Shown here: positions 8,740 to 16,715 of the stretch, one piece after another
How the letters are laid out: each line of letters starts with the position of its first letter
Numbering within the stretch: the first letter of the stretch is position 1
NCBI RefSeq assembly: GCF_008933605.1
Contig: NZ_WBUS01000007.1
Location: 1 to 50,740 of the forward strand
DNA: 50,740 nucleotides
Reading direction: 5' to 3'
Source of the DNA: Albidovulum sp.
GTDB taxonomy: Bacteria > Pseudomonadota > Alphaproteobacteria > Rhodobacterales > Rhodobacteraceae
Made by a program: the position numbers and the translations under genes
Notes under the pieces: generated by a model
What the model was told of the DNA's origin: nothing
What the model saw: the letters and a program-made list of their open reading frames with translations, nothing else
Databases searched by the model: none

Positions 8740-9321
8740 GTGTGGACACGTCGCAAACGGACGCAGCCGCTGCTCGGCGGCCTTGTGTTGATGGCCGGGC
8801 CGCTGGTGCTGGTCCTGGTGCTGGTCGTTGGCTGGTTCGTCGGCTTCGGCAAGTTCGACGACAGACAGGCAGTGGCGCCACAACCGCCCACTGGCAACCC
8901 GATACCGGAGTTTTCGCTGCCTCCGCTGACGACAGGCGATCCGGGCCTGGCCGCCAGAGACCTGCGAGGCAAGGTCGCCGTCGTGAACTTCTGGGCCTCG
9001 TGGTGCGTGCCCTGCCGCGAGGAAATGCCGCTCCTGCGGGACCTGGCGGCAACGCCGGGTGTCGTCGTTTACGGCATCAACTCCGATGACCGTCTGCCGG
9101 CGGCGCAGCGGTTTCTGACCGCCGTCGGCGATCCGTTCGACCGGATCGGGGTCGATGCAGACGGCACCGTGGCACGAGCCTGGGGCGCCTACGGATTGCC
9201 CGCAACCTTCGTGATCACTGCCGAGGGGCGCGTTGCGCATGCGCTCGTCGGCCCGCTCGATCGGCGTGTCGTGGAGGACGAGATCCTGCCGCTGATCGCG
9301 GAGCTCTCGCAAGAGCCCTGA
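8740..9321 (+). CDS. CcmG/DsbE-type membrane-anchored thioredoxin
   Basis: A 193-residue thiol-disulfide oxidoreductase. An N-terminal anchor (residues 11-36, rich in Leu/Val) is followed by a periplasmic thioredoxin fold with the active site WASWCVPCREEM (Cys89, Cys92) and the cis-Pro region YGLPATFVI. It resembles CcmG/DsbE proteins that reduce apocytochrome c, or TlpA-type copper-site reductases. The GTG at 8740 is preferred because GGGGAGG ends seven bases upstream; an ATG at 8725 would be five codons longer but lacks a site. It converges on the hemerythrin/NO-reductase operon, so reduction of that enzyme's CuA site is a possible role (inference). Confidence 0.82.
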   Translation: MWTRRKRTQPLLGGLVLMAGPLVLVLVLVVGWFVGFGKFDDRQAVAPQPPTGNPIPEFSLPPLTTGDPGLAARDLRGKVAVVNFWASWCVPCREEMPLLRDLAATPGVVVYGINSDDRLPAAQRFLTAVGDPFDRIGVDADGTVARAWGAYGLPATFVITAEGRVAHALVGPLDRRVVEDEILPLIAELSQEP

Positions 9322-9335
9322 TACGGCGGCCGGGG

Positions 9336-9740
9336 TCAGTGATCGTGCGGACCGAGCCGGCGATGCAGCCGCGCATCATGGGTGCGGAAGTGGTCGGTGA
9401 ACCAGGCCTCCAGCACCGCGGTCAACCGCTCCGCCGTCGGCGCCTCGCCCGCCGCCGTCCCGTCCATGATGTCGCGCAGCGCGTCGAGGAGCCGCTCGTG
9501 GTCGCCCTTGTGGGGCGTCAGCTGATCATAGCCGGCGCGGGTCATCTGGCGTTCCTCATGGGCGAAATGCGCCGAGATCGCCCGGTAGAGATCGCCGAGA
9601 CAGCGGTCCACGTCCGCATCCGGACGGCCGTCGAGAATGGCGCCCGCGGCGGCGTTCACCAGCTCGACAAGCTCGCGGTGTTCGTGGTCGACGGCGGGAT
9701 CGCCGACGCTGAACTCCGGCTTCCATGCGATGGGGGCCAT
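9336..9740 (-). CDS. Bacteriohemerythrin
   Basis: A 134-residue single-domain hemerythrin. The di-iron ligands are recognisable: His in DPAVDHEHRELVELV, the HFAHEERQM motif (His and Glu), HKGDHERLL, and the terminal HFRTHDARL (His and Asp). Such proteins bind O2, and some bind NO, at a non-heme di-iron centre. It is the last gene of the heme-copper operon, 18 bp after the anchored unknown protein and with a GGAGGACC leader. An O2/NO buffering or delivery role is inferred from this position. Confidence 0.9.
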   Translation of the reverse strand: MAPIAWKPEFSVGDPAVDHEHRELVELVNAAAGAILDGRPDADVDRCLGDLYRAISAHFAHEERQMTRAGYDQLTPHKGDHERLLDALRDIMDGTAAGEAPTAERLTAVLEAWFTDHFRTHDARLHRRLGPHDH

Positions 9741-9758
9741 TTGGGTCCTCCGTGGCGG

Positions 9759-10277
9759 TCAGTGCAGGAAGAACCGGCCGGTCGTCGCGTCGAAATCGAC
9801 GGCAAGGCTTTCGGCCGGGGACAGGTCAATGTCGAAAGCGGCTTCCTGGGTGAAGCCCGCAACCGAGGGATCGTCGCGCATCCTGAGGGTGAGATGGTAG
9901 CTGCCCGCCGGTAGTTCAACCCGTCGGTAGATGCGCGAGGGGCCGCTGCCGGCCAGCCCGCTGGGCGGCAGGTCGGCGGCGATGACGGTTTGCCCGTCGA
10001 CGTCCATCTCGACCCGCACCGGCGCGCGGCGACGGTCGCAGATCTGGCTGTTGCGCATGTTGGGCGGCAGTTTCGCCAGTTCCTCCTCGGTGCGGTCGCG
10101 GCAGTTGCGGACGCCGCTGTGGGTGAAGCTCAGCCGCAGCAGTGCGGTGTCGGGCGGCAGGCTCTGCCATGCGGGCCAGGCCGAGAGCGCGGCCGCCGCC
10201 AGTACCACGACCAGCGACAGCGCGCCGCCCAGGGCGAGATGGCGGCCGCGGCCGCGCCAATCCGTTCGCGCGGTCAC
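9759..10277 (-). CDS. Membrane-anchored periplasmic protein of unknown function
   Basis: I do not recognise this 172-residue protein. After basic residues (RGRGRH) it has one hydrophobic segment (about residues 14-36), then a beta-rich periplasmic domain with two cysteines (GVRNCRDR and NSQICDRR) and a predicted extracellular sandwich-like C-terminus (ELPAGSYHLTLRMRDDP). The GTG start overlaps the stop of the cytochrome b fusion (GTGA), so it is co-translated with it. A role as assembly factor or accessory subunit of the oxidoreductase is possible but unproven. Confidence 0.65.
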   Translation of the reverse strand: MTARTDWRGRGRHLALGGALSLVVVLAAAALSAWPAWQSLPPDTALLRLSFTHSGVRNCRDRTEEELAKLPPNMRNSQICDRRRAPVRVEMDVDGQTVIAADLPPSGLAGSGPSRIYRRVELPAGSYHLTLRMRDDPSVAGFTQEAAFDIDLSPAESLAVDFDATTGRFFLH

Positions 10278-11848
10278 TTCGCCGCCTCCGTCTCGGCCGG
10301 GGCGGTTTCCTCGGCGTCGAGGGACCGTGCCCCGGCAAAGGCCGGCATGGCGCCCAGCCGAGATGTGAAGGAACCGAGTTCCTTCTGCAGGCGCACGGTT
10401 TCCGTGGGGCCGGCCCAGACCGTCAGCACCCGTTCGCGCGGCACACGCTGGCGCAGGTAGGGGTCGCGGCTGCGCTCGAAGCGGGCGCGGGTCCAGGCGA
10501 CGCCGAAGCGGTTGAAGCAGTCGCGCTCGGCGCAGCCGGCGACGGCCACGCCGTCGGCCAGGTCGCGGCTGATGATGAAGTCGATCAGCGAGGGCGGGGC
10601 CATCGCGACACAGGGCAGGACGACACGGCCCGGTGCGGCCTCCGCCGCCGCGCCATGCGCGCAGGCGAGCGTCATCACCCGCCCCGGCATTCCCTCCAGC
10701 GCCGCGGCGGCCTCGATCACCTCGGCCCGGACCTCTGCAAGCGGACGGTCGGGCAGGTCGATGCCGGTGATCAGCGGGCCCGAGCGGCGGAAGGGCGTGG
10801 AGGACGGGCAGGACCCCATGCAGATGCCGCAGGACACGCAGCGGTCGGCATTGACCTCCACCTCGTGGGTGAAGGGCAGGCCGTCGCTGCGCGGGACCAG
10901 CGTGATGGCGGCATAGGGGCAGTCGGCGACGCAGCGCGAGCAGCCGTTGCAGTGGTCAAGGAACACCTCAGCCGCCGCGCCCTCGCGGCGGCGCGGCAGC
11001 CAGGGCAGGCCCGCCAGCAGGAGGGTAAACACAAGGACACCGGCCCAGATCGCGCCCGCCGGGACGGATTCGATCACCGGATAGAGCGAGAGCAGGAACC
11101 AGTCGATGCCGAGGCTTTGCGGCAGGCTGGCGAGGTCGGCCGGCCCCTGCGAGGTGGCGGGCAGGATCAGCGACCCTGCGACCAGCGACCCCAGCGTGAT
11201 CGCCGCAAGCCCGCGCGGCGGCTTGGTGCGCGCCTCGGTGATGCGCTGGATGTGGATCCACATCAGCAGGAGCAGCAGTAACGGGATGGCGATGTGCAGG
11301 AACACCATCAGCGTGAAGAAGCGGCTGGAAAGGCTCTGCGGCGACAGGAAGTTGCGCGCGATCGGCTCGGCGAAGATGCCGAGCGTGTCGAGCAGCTCGG
11401 TCGTGATCATGGCGACGTATTGCGCCAGCCTGTCCCAGACGAGCCAGTAGCCGGTGATGCCCGAGAGGTAGACGAACCATATGACGAAGACGCCCGTCAG
11501 CCACGAGAACCAGCGCTTGCCGCGGTAACGGTCCATCGCCCATTCGCGGGCGAGGTGCAGGAACATCACCACGACCATCAGGTCGGAGGCATAGCGGTGC
11601 AGGCTGCGGGCGATGCCGGCATGCCACCAGTGGTCCTTCGTCAGCCATTCGATCGAGGCATAGGCCTGGGTCACGCCGGTGTCGAAGAAGATGAAGAGGT
11701 AGATGCCGGAGACGGCGACGGTCCAGAACAGGAACCAGCCAATCGGGCCAAGCTGCGCGAGCGGATTCCAGTCCGGCCCGAAGGCGCGGTCGAGGACGCG
11801 TTCGGCACGGTCGAAACCGTTGCGGACCCAGGCGCGGAGTGCGGTCAT
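10274..11848 (-). CDS. Cytochrome b / 2[4Fe-4S] ferredoxin / MvhD fusion
   Basis: A 524-residue fusion. Residues ~1-215 are a cytochrome b6-like membrane domain with two His-x13-His pairs (HRYASDLMVVVMFLH and HIAIPLLLLLLMWIH) that would hold two b hemes. After further helices comes a bacterial ferredoxin module with CNGCSRCVADCP and CVSCGICMGSCP, two [4Fe-4S] clusters. The C-terminus resembles MvhD, the delta subunit of heterodisulfide reductase-linked hydrogenases (LACAHGAAAE, LPCVAMAPPS, GCAERDCFNRFG). The ATG at 11848 overlaps the SCO stop (ATGA). It probably moves electrons between quinone, an iron-sulfur donor and the heme-copper enzyme encoded upstream; the direction is not known. Confidence 0.8.
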   Translation of the reverse strand: MTALRAWVRNGFDRAERVLDRAFGPDWNPLAQLGPIGWFLFWTVAVSGIYLFIFFDTGVTQAYASIEWLTKDHWWHAGIARSLHRYASDLMVVVMFLHLAREWAMDRYRGKRWFSWLTGVFVIWFVYLSGITGYWLVWDRLAQYVAMITTELLDTLGIFAEPIARNFLSPQSLSSRFFTLMVFLHIAIPLLLLLLMWIHIQRITEARTKPPRGLAAITLGSLVAGSLILPATSQGPADLASLPQSLGIDWFLLSLYPVIESVPAGAIWAGVLVFTLLLAGLPWLPRRREGAAAEVFLDHCNGCSRCVADCPYAAITLVPRSDGLPFTHEVEVNADRCVSCGICMGSCPSSTPFRRSGPLITGIDLPDRPLAEVRAEVIEAAAALEGMPGRVMTLACAHGAAAEAAPGRVVLPCVAMAPPSLIDFIISRDLADGVAVAGCAERDCFNRFGVAWTRARFERSRDPYLRQRVPRERVLTVWAGPTETVRLQKELGSFTSRLGAMPAFAGARSLDAEETAPAETEAAK

Positions 11849-12669
11849 GACGCGGCCCGGTCCCGTCTCGGCAACGCCCTGAGCGCGCGCCGCCGTTCCA
11901 GCCAGAGCCGCAGAACGACGATGCCGGTCAGGATGAGCGACACGCCGCCGAAGAAGATGCCGAAGAAGATGCCGTAGTCGAACCGGTAGGCGCCGGTCAG
12001 CGGGTTGTAGACGGTGCAGAGGAAGTTGATCCGGTTCCAGAGGTCCTGCGGCGCGACCGAGCGGGTCTGCCGCCCGAGCACCAGGTCCTTCAATGGCTCG
12101 ATCAGTACCTGCGGCGGGAAAGCCTCGCCATAGACCTGGCGGTAGACGACACCGCCGGCATCGAGGATCGTCGTCTGCGTCACGTGGTCGAAGCTGCCGG
12201 CGACCGCGCGGTAGGAGAAGCCAAGCTCCTCGATGAAGGCCGCCGTGGTCTCGGCGTCGGCGCTGGCGATATGCCAGCCGTCGATGTCGGTCAGGTTGTG
12301 GGTGCCGGCAAAGGCGGCAAGCTGCGCCGGACGGTCGCCGCTTGCGTCGAACCCGAAGGTGAGGATGTTGAAACTGTCCTCTCCCAGCGCGTTCCGCGCC
12401 TTCTCCACCTGGTCGCGCAGATAGCTCGTGGTCAGGGGGCAGACGGTTGAACAACTGGTGAAGACCAGCGAGACCAGAAGCGGCTTGCCACGCAATTGCG
12501 CCAGCTCAAGCGGCTGGCCGGTGTGATCGACCAGCCCATGGTCCGACGTCTGGCGCCCGATCGCCGCCTGGCTCGCCTCATAGGCGGTCTCGACGTCCAG
12601 ATCGGCAGTCTCGGCCCAGGCGGGAAAGGCAAGGAGGCAGGCCAGAAGTGCCGACTTCAGAGTGCCCAT
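11845..12669 (-). CDS. SCO-family copper chaperone
   Basis: A 274-residue SCO/SenC protein. A signal peptide (MGTLKSALLACLLAFPAWAE) precedes a thioredoxin-like domain with the copper-binding FTSCSTVCP motif (Cys73, Cys77) and the partner His162 in FDHVTQTT. Unusually for SCO it also has a C-terminal membrane helix (about residues 229-258), so it is anchored at the end rather than the beginning. It would load copper into the CuA site of subunit II. The ATG at 12669 overlaps the heme O synthase gene by 13 bp; the longer upstream frame lies inside that gene and is discounted. Confidence 0.85.
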   Translation of the reverse strand: MGTLKSALLACLLAFPAWAETADLDVETAYEASQAAIGRQTSDHGLVDHTGQPLELAQLRGKPLLVSLVFTSCSTVCPLTTSYLRDQVEKARNALGEDSFNILTFGFDASGDRPAQLAAFAGTHNLTDIDGWHIASADAETTAAFIEELGFSYRAVAGSFDHVTQTTILDAGGVVYRQVYGEAFPPQVLIEPLKDLVLGRQTRSVAPQDLWNRINFLCTVYNPLTGAYRFDYGIFFGIFFGGVSLILTGIVVLRLWLERRRALRALPRRDRAAS

Positions 12670-13538
12670 GCCAGACCCCGGTCGAGCACGACCCCCAGTG
12701 ACAGCAGGGCGAAATGCCCGAGCGAAGCGAGGAAGGTCGCGCGCGACCGCTGCTTCGACGGCTCCCGCATCAGTTGCCAGCTCGTGACCAGGAACCAGAT
12801 ACCCGCGATGGCGGCGCAGATCCCGTAGACCGGGCCGAGACCGAAGAAGAGCGGCCCGAGCGACAGCGCGACGAGGGCCACGACATGGACGAAGATCACC
12901 TTGCCCCATGTCTCGTGCCCGGACACCACGGGCAGCATCGGGACATTGGCGCGGCGGTAGTCCTCGGCCCTGAGCGCGGCGAGCGCCCAGAAATGCGGCG
13001 GGGTCCAGAGAAAGAGGACGGCGGCCAGCAAGATCGGCACGGGTCCGAGTGCGGGTCCGAAGGGATCGGCCGCCGCGGCCGCGCCGGCGAGGAGTGCGAA
13101 ACTGCCGGCCGCGCCACCGATCACGACGTTCCAGACGGTGCGCTTCTTCAGCCAGAGCGTGTAGACCACGCCGTAGGTGAAGGCGCCGAGAAAGATCAGC
13201 ACGGCGGCGAGCGAGCCGCCCACCGACCAGCCCATCAGGATCGAGGCCATGAGCAGGAGGGTGAAGGTGACGGGCCAGATCGGCCCTGCCTTCAGCGTGC
13301 CGCTGGCGAAGGGCCGGCCGAAGGTGCGCGCCATCAGCCGGTCGGTGTCGCGTTCGAAGTACTGGTTGAAGGCCCCCGCCGCGCCGGAGGCGCCCAGCAC
13401 GGCGAGGGTGAAGACAGCCGCCTCGATCCAGCCCAGCCGACCGCCGCCGGTGAGGATCCCGACCAGCGCGGCCAGCGCGATGAAAGAACCGATCCGCAGT
13501 TTCAGGATCGAGACGGTCATCGTCAGGGCGGTTTGCAT
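12657..13538 (-). CDS. ctaB: Protoheme IX farnesyltransferase (heme O synthase)
   Basis: A 293-residue polytopic prenyltransferase of the UbiA superfamily. The prenyl-diphosphate/Mg site is NQYFERDTDRLMART (residues ~58-72); the following SGTLKAG and the DYRRANVPMLPVV loop are typical of CtaB/CyoE. It converts heme B to heme O by adding a farnesyl group. Its place between subunit I and the SCO gene suggests that the heme-copper enzyme uses an O- or A-type heme, although heme A synthase (ctaA) is not in the window. Confidence 0.9.
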   Translation of the reverse strand: MQTALTMTVSILKLRIGSFIALAALVGILTGGGRLGWIEAAVFTLAVLGASGAAGAFNQYFERDTDRLMARTFGRPFASGTLKAGPIWPVTFTLLLMASILMGWSVGGSLAAVLIFLGAFTYGVVYTLWLKKRTVWNVVIGGAAGSFALLAGAAAAADPFGPALGPVPILLAAVLFLWTPPHFWALAALRAEDYRRANVPMLPVVSGHETWGKVIFVHVVALVALSLGPLFFGLGPVYGICAAIAGIWFLVTSWQLMREPSKQRSRATFLASLGHFALLSLGVVLDRGLAWAL

Positions 13539-13560
13539 GTCCTGGCTCCTTCCTGTCAGG

Positions 13561-15291
13561 TCAGTTGAACAGCCACAGTTCCGACAGGTACTTCCAGTTC
13601 ACGAAGTAGTAGAGCACGAAGCAGGCGAAGAAGATACCGACCAGGATCAGCGTCCCCGGCAGCTTCAGCGTCCCGTGGCTGCCGTATTCGGACACGGATT
13701 CGCGGCTCTTGTCATGCAGCGGGAAGGTGAGCTTCGCGCCCGGCCGGTCAAGCCGCGGCCCGGCCAGGATCGAGCCGACCACGATCACGATGAACATCAC
13801 CCCGCCGAGCGCGGCCATGATCGCCGAGATGCCGTTCAGCCCCATCATCAGGTAGGCGGCTGCCGGAAACTCGTAGGCGTGCGCCGCGTCGGTCAGCGAC
13901 ATGTCCCAGTGCCGCCGCGCAACGCCCAGCGTGCCCGCGCCCATCATGAAGAGCGAGATGCCGCCCGCACCGATGCCGAAGACGAAGGGCTGCAATTTCG
14001 CCAGACCCGGCCAGAGGATGTCGCGCTGGAAGATCAGCGGCACCACGAGATAGGTCATCGCCATGAAGGCCAGCGTCGTCCCCGCCACCACCGTGCCGTG
14101 GAAGTGGCCCGGCACATAGATGGTGTTGTGCATCAGCACGTTCAGCTGCTCGGTCCCGAGCACGACGCCCGAGATGCCGCCGATGAAGCCGAACATCACG
14201 AGGCTCAGGAACATGCCCGCGAAGGCCGGGTTGCCCCAGGGCGCCTTGGTCAGCCACTCGAAGGCGCCGCGGGTGAAGCCGTTGCGCCGTTGGGCCGCCT
14301 CGATCGCGCCGGGAACCGTCAGGCCGTGGATCATCGACCCCATGACCGCGAGGTACATCATGTAGGAGGTGTTGACGATCTTCCAGCTCGACGACATGCC
14401 CGGCTCCGCCAGGATGTGGTGCGCCGAGGCCAACTGCAGGAACAGGATGTACATGAAGAAGGCGGTGCGGCTGACCTTCTCGGAGAGGGGCTTGGCGCCC
14501 ACCACCATGGCCCCGATCGCATACCAGATCGAGACATGGGCCGAGACGTTGATCTGCTGGCTGGAATGGCCCATGCCCCACCAGACGACCTTGTACATCA
14601 GCGTGTCGATGTTGGTGATCAGCCCGAGGGACCAGAACCAGGTCGGGATCAGGATGATCGCGCCCGAGGCCAGGGTGAAGACCGCGATGATGCCCGCGGT
14701 GATCGCCCCGAAGGTCACCAGCGGCACCGATCCGTCATAGGTCTGCTCGTTCTTGGCGACGACCAGCGTGCCGAAGAAGATGAACGTGGCGATCAGCGCG
14801 CCGACCGCGAAGATGATCAGCGAGAGGTAAAACCACTGCGAGGCCTGCATCGGCGGGTAGGAGGTGAACATCACCGTCGAATCGCCGCGAAGCACCGCGT
14901 AGTTCGCCATCACCGCGCCAACCACCATGAGGACGAAGGCGAACCAGGCCACCTTCGGCGCCGCCAGCCGCGACCCGAGGATCACGGCGGAGGCGAAGTA
15001 GAGCACGGCGATCTCGAAGAAGATGATCCAGAACAGGAGCACGTTCGCGCCGTGCCCTGTCAGGACCAGATAGAACCACTCGGCAGGCAGAAGCTGCATC
15101 GCCGGCCAGCGGGTCAGGGCCACCATCAGCCCCATCAGCCCGCCAAGCGCCAGGAAGATCACGGCCGCCACCGCGTTCACCTTGATCAGCGCCTCGGCGT
15201 TGGCCTCGATCTTCAGCCCCGAGAATCGGCAGGTCCGCCACGAGGTTCGGGCGCCTGTCCCTGTCAGCGCGCCTTGGTCAATGCTGGTCAT
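13561..15291 (-). CDS. Heme-copper oxidoreductase subunit I, eNOR-like (no active-site Tyr)
   Basis: A 576-residue, ~12-helix catalytic subunit. All six metal-ligand histidines are visible: His80 (TGHGANVLLFW) and His398 for the low-spin heme, His242, His291 and His292 (SAHHILAEPG) for CuB, and His396 (VPGHFHGT) for the high-spin heme. In oxygen reductases helix VI reads HPEVY, whose Tyr is cross-linked to His; here it reads HSSQQ, so Gln246 replaces that Tyr. Loss of the Tyr argues against a four-electron O2 reductase and fits the eNOR group of NO reductases, which are oxygen-reductase-derived and keep a CuA subunit. The NO-reductase function is inference from this residue and the operon. 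Confidence 0.85.
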   Translation of the reverse strand: MTSIDQGALTGTGARTSWRTCRFSGLKIEANAEALIKVNAVAAVIFLALGGLMGLMVALTRWPAMQLLPAEWFYLVLTGHGANVLLFWIIFFEIAVLYFASAVILGSRLAAPKVAWFAFVLMVVGAVMANYAVLRGDSTVMFTSYPPMQASQWFYLSLIIFAVGALIATFIFFGTLVVAKNEQTYDGSVPLVTFGAITAGIIAVFTLASGAIILIPTWFWSLGLITNIDTLMYKVVWWGMGHSSQQINVSAHVSIWYAIGAMVVGAKPLSEKVSRTAFFMYILFLQLASAHHILAEPGMSSSWKIVNTSYMMYLAVMGSMIHGLTVPGAIEAAQRRNGFTRGAFEWLTKAPWGNPAFAGMFLSLVMFGFIGGISGVVLGTEQLNVLMHNTIYVPGHFHGTVVAGTTLAFMAMTYLVVPLIFQRDILWPGLAKLQPFVFGIGAGGISLFMMGAGTLGVARRHWDMSLTDAAHAYEFPAAAYLMMGLNGISAIMAALGGVMFIVIVVGSILAGPRLDRPGAKLTFPLHDKSRESVSEYGSHGTLKLPGTLILVGIFFACFVLYYFVNWKYLSELWLFN

Positions 15292-15303
15292 TGCTGTTCC
15301 CCC

Positions 15304-15858
15304 TTAGTCCACGACCCGGATGCGCCCGGTCATCGTGTGATGGCCGATCCCGCAGAATTCGTTGCAGACGATTCCGAACGTGCCGCTTTCCGTGGGAGTC
15401 AGGGTGATGATGTGCTCGTATCCCGGATGGACCGAGATGTTGATGTTGGTGGGCTGCAACGAGAAGCCGTGCTGCCAGTCGGCCGACGAAAGGTGGATGC
15501 GGTAGCTTTCGCCTTTCTTCAGTTCGAGGATCGGCCAGAACTCCCACAGCCGCGCCAGGATGTAGGCGTCGCCGCCGACGGGGGGCCGGACCACCGGCAC
15601 GCCGTCCTCCTCGAGGGGCGCGCCATCATCGCCGGTGGCCTGGAACTCGGCCGCAAAGGCCTCGACCCGCTCGGCGTAGGCTTCGGGTTTGACCTTGTAG
15701 GTCTCGTTGGACAGGTTCTGTTGCCCGATGAAGTGCCAGGCGATCATGAAGAAGAACATGAACAGCCCCCAGAGGAAGGCGATCACGATCCAGGCCAGTT
15801 CGATGCCGTGGATCGGTTCCTTCCACCAGAGCCGGTTTGAGGGCGGGTGTATTGCCAT
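15304..15858 (-). CDS. CuA-containing subunit II of the heme-copper enzyme
   Basis: A 184-residue subunit with one N-terminal membrane helix (about residues 20-43) and a periplasmic cupredoxin domain. The dinuclear CuA ligands are all present: His130 (WQHGF), then CNEFCGIGHHTM giving Cys165, Cys169, His173 and Met176. It is much shorter than classical CoxB, having a single helix. It accepts electrons from a periplasmic donor and passes them to subunit I, whose gene starts 13 bp downstream. Confidence 0.88.
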   Translation of the reverse strand: MAIHPPSNRLWWKEPIHGIELAWIVIAFLWGLFMFFFMIAWHFIGQQNLSNETYKVKPEAYAERVEAFAAEFQATGDDGAPLEEDGVPVVRPPVGGDAYILARLWEFWPILELKKGESYRIHLSSADWQHGFSLQPTNINISVHPGYEHIITLTPTESGTFGIVCNEFCGIGHHTMTGRIRVVD

Positions 15859-15870
15859 GGCCGCACCTGC

Positions 15871-16050
15871 TCAGTTGGCGACGGGGATGGAGGCTATTTC
15901 CATCACCCCCCAGACTATGTAGAGCACCGTCGGGATGGTGATCCCGAGGAACAGCAGCAGGAACGGATTGTCCAGCACCTGCTGCATGAAAGGCACTTGC
16001 TGCGGTAGTTCGCCATCTTTCCGGATGGCGGTGTCCGTCTGGTCAGTCAT
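15871..16050 (-). CDS. Small single-helix subunit at the head of the operon
   Basis: A 59-residue open frame beginning MTDQTDTAIRKDG and ending IASIPVAN. Residues ~29-50 (from NPFLLLFLGITIPTVLYIVW) form one hydrophobic helix. A strong ribosome-binding site (GGGGAGGG) lies seven bases before the ATG, and the stop is 12 bp before subunit II. Size, helix and position match the tiny accessory subunits of heme-copper enzymes. I do not recognise the family; the gene is short enough to be missed by routine calling. Confidence 0.7.
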   Translation of the reverse strand: MTDQTDTAIRKDGELPQQVPFMQQVLDNPFLLLFLGITIPTVLYIVWGVMEIASIPVAN

Positions 16051-16286
16051 TGCTGTCCCTCCCCGTGATTGTCGGGCACGGCGTCATGTTTGAAGAGCGC
16101 AAGGCCTTCCTCTTCCACGACGCCACCGCCTGGATTGTTGACACTTGAACAGTTCTCTCGCAGTCACCGCACCCCCTTGGGGGGCGGAGACAGCAGCGGT
16201 GCAGGTAATCCCTGCGACTTCCGCGCGTTACGGCGCAACGATCACCCTTGTGGCACAAAGTAACGCACGGATTTGTGCTGCGTAAC

Positions 16287-16300
16287 TTGACATATATCAA
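16287..16300 (-). promoter_or_regulatory. FNR/NnrR/DNR-type binding box
   Basis: TTGACATATATCAA is a near-perfect TTGAY-N4-RTCAA palindrome, the site bound by CRP/FNR-family anaerobic and nitric-oxide regulators. It lies 237 bp before the first ATG of the heme-copper operon, implying a leader of roughly 200 bases if it acts near position -41. Control by low oxygen or NO would fit an NO reductase. Confidence 0.6.
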
Positions 16301-16619
16301 GGTAATGGCCGCGGCGGGCGGAGCTGCCACAGATAATGTGGTCGTTCTCGAGCGAGCGATCGGACCTGACCATCGTGCTTCCCACAGGCGCCGGCAATCA
16401 CCTCGGCATTGAAGCGAGGGCGATCTGATCCCCTGCCTCTGGTCCCCCGACGCCCATTCGGCCGAAGCCGTCGGCGGCGGGTCACTTGTGCCTTCTCGCG
16501 CTGTGGGAGCAATGGGCGCACAGTGGGCCGTTCCCGCCTCGAGCACCGGTCGCCCGGTGCCGGAGTTAGACCAGAACGCCAGTCTCCGAGACTTGGATGA
16601 CCTCGCCAGACCCCTCTGA

Positions 16620-16631
16620 AAAACAAGGGAT
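16620..16631 (+). repeat. Left arm of a 12-bp inverted repeat
   Basis: AAAACAAGGGAT here is the exact reverse complement of 16719-16730. The arms are 87 bp apart, too far for a terminator, and the right arm is the last codons of the secreted-protein gene. It could be the trace of an inverted duplication or an element end at the island border. Confidence 0.5.
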
Positions 16632-16715
16632 AGGCTGTTCATGGACCTTATCTCGGGTCTGCAAGTGGCGGAGGGAACGGGTCTGACGCCCAACCTTCTC
16701 CACCTGAACGACGTC

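Larger units (their letters stand above)
16051..16715. other. Intergenic region upstream of the heme-copper operon
   Basis: No convincing protein gene is seen in this 665-bp stretch. It holds an FNR/NnrR-type box at 16287-16300, a perfect 7-bp-stem hairpin (GCACCGG, TCGC loop, CCGGTGC) at 16543-16560 without a T tract, and one arm of a 12-bp inverted repeat at 16620-16631. A 23-codon GTG frame at 16047-16118 on the minus strand ends in an ATGA overlap with the small subunit, but it contains the ribosome-binding site of that gene and is probably chance. Confidence 0.5.

Noticed and set aside
13177-15840. 887-codon plus-strand open frame
   Set aside because: Shadow of the heme-copper subunit genes; His/Asp/Arg-rich composition without any domain.
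16047-16118. A 23-codon GTG frame on the minus strand with an ATGA overlap to the small subunit gene
   Set aside because: It contains the strong ribosome-binding site of the next gene and has no start site of its own; the overlap is probably chance.
16543-16560. Hairpin GCACCGG-TCGC-CCGGTGC as a terminator
   Set aside because: No T tract and no gene ends nearby.
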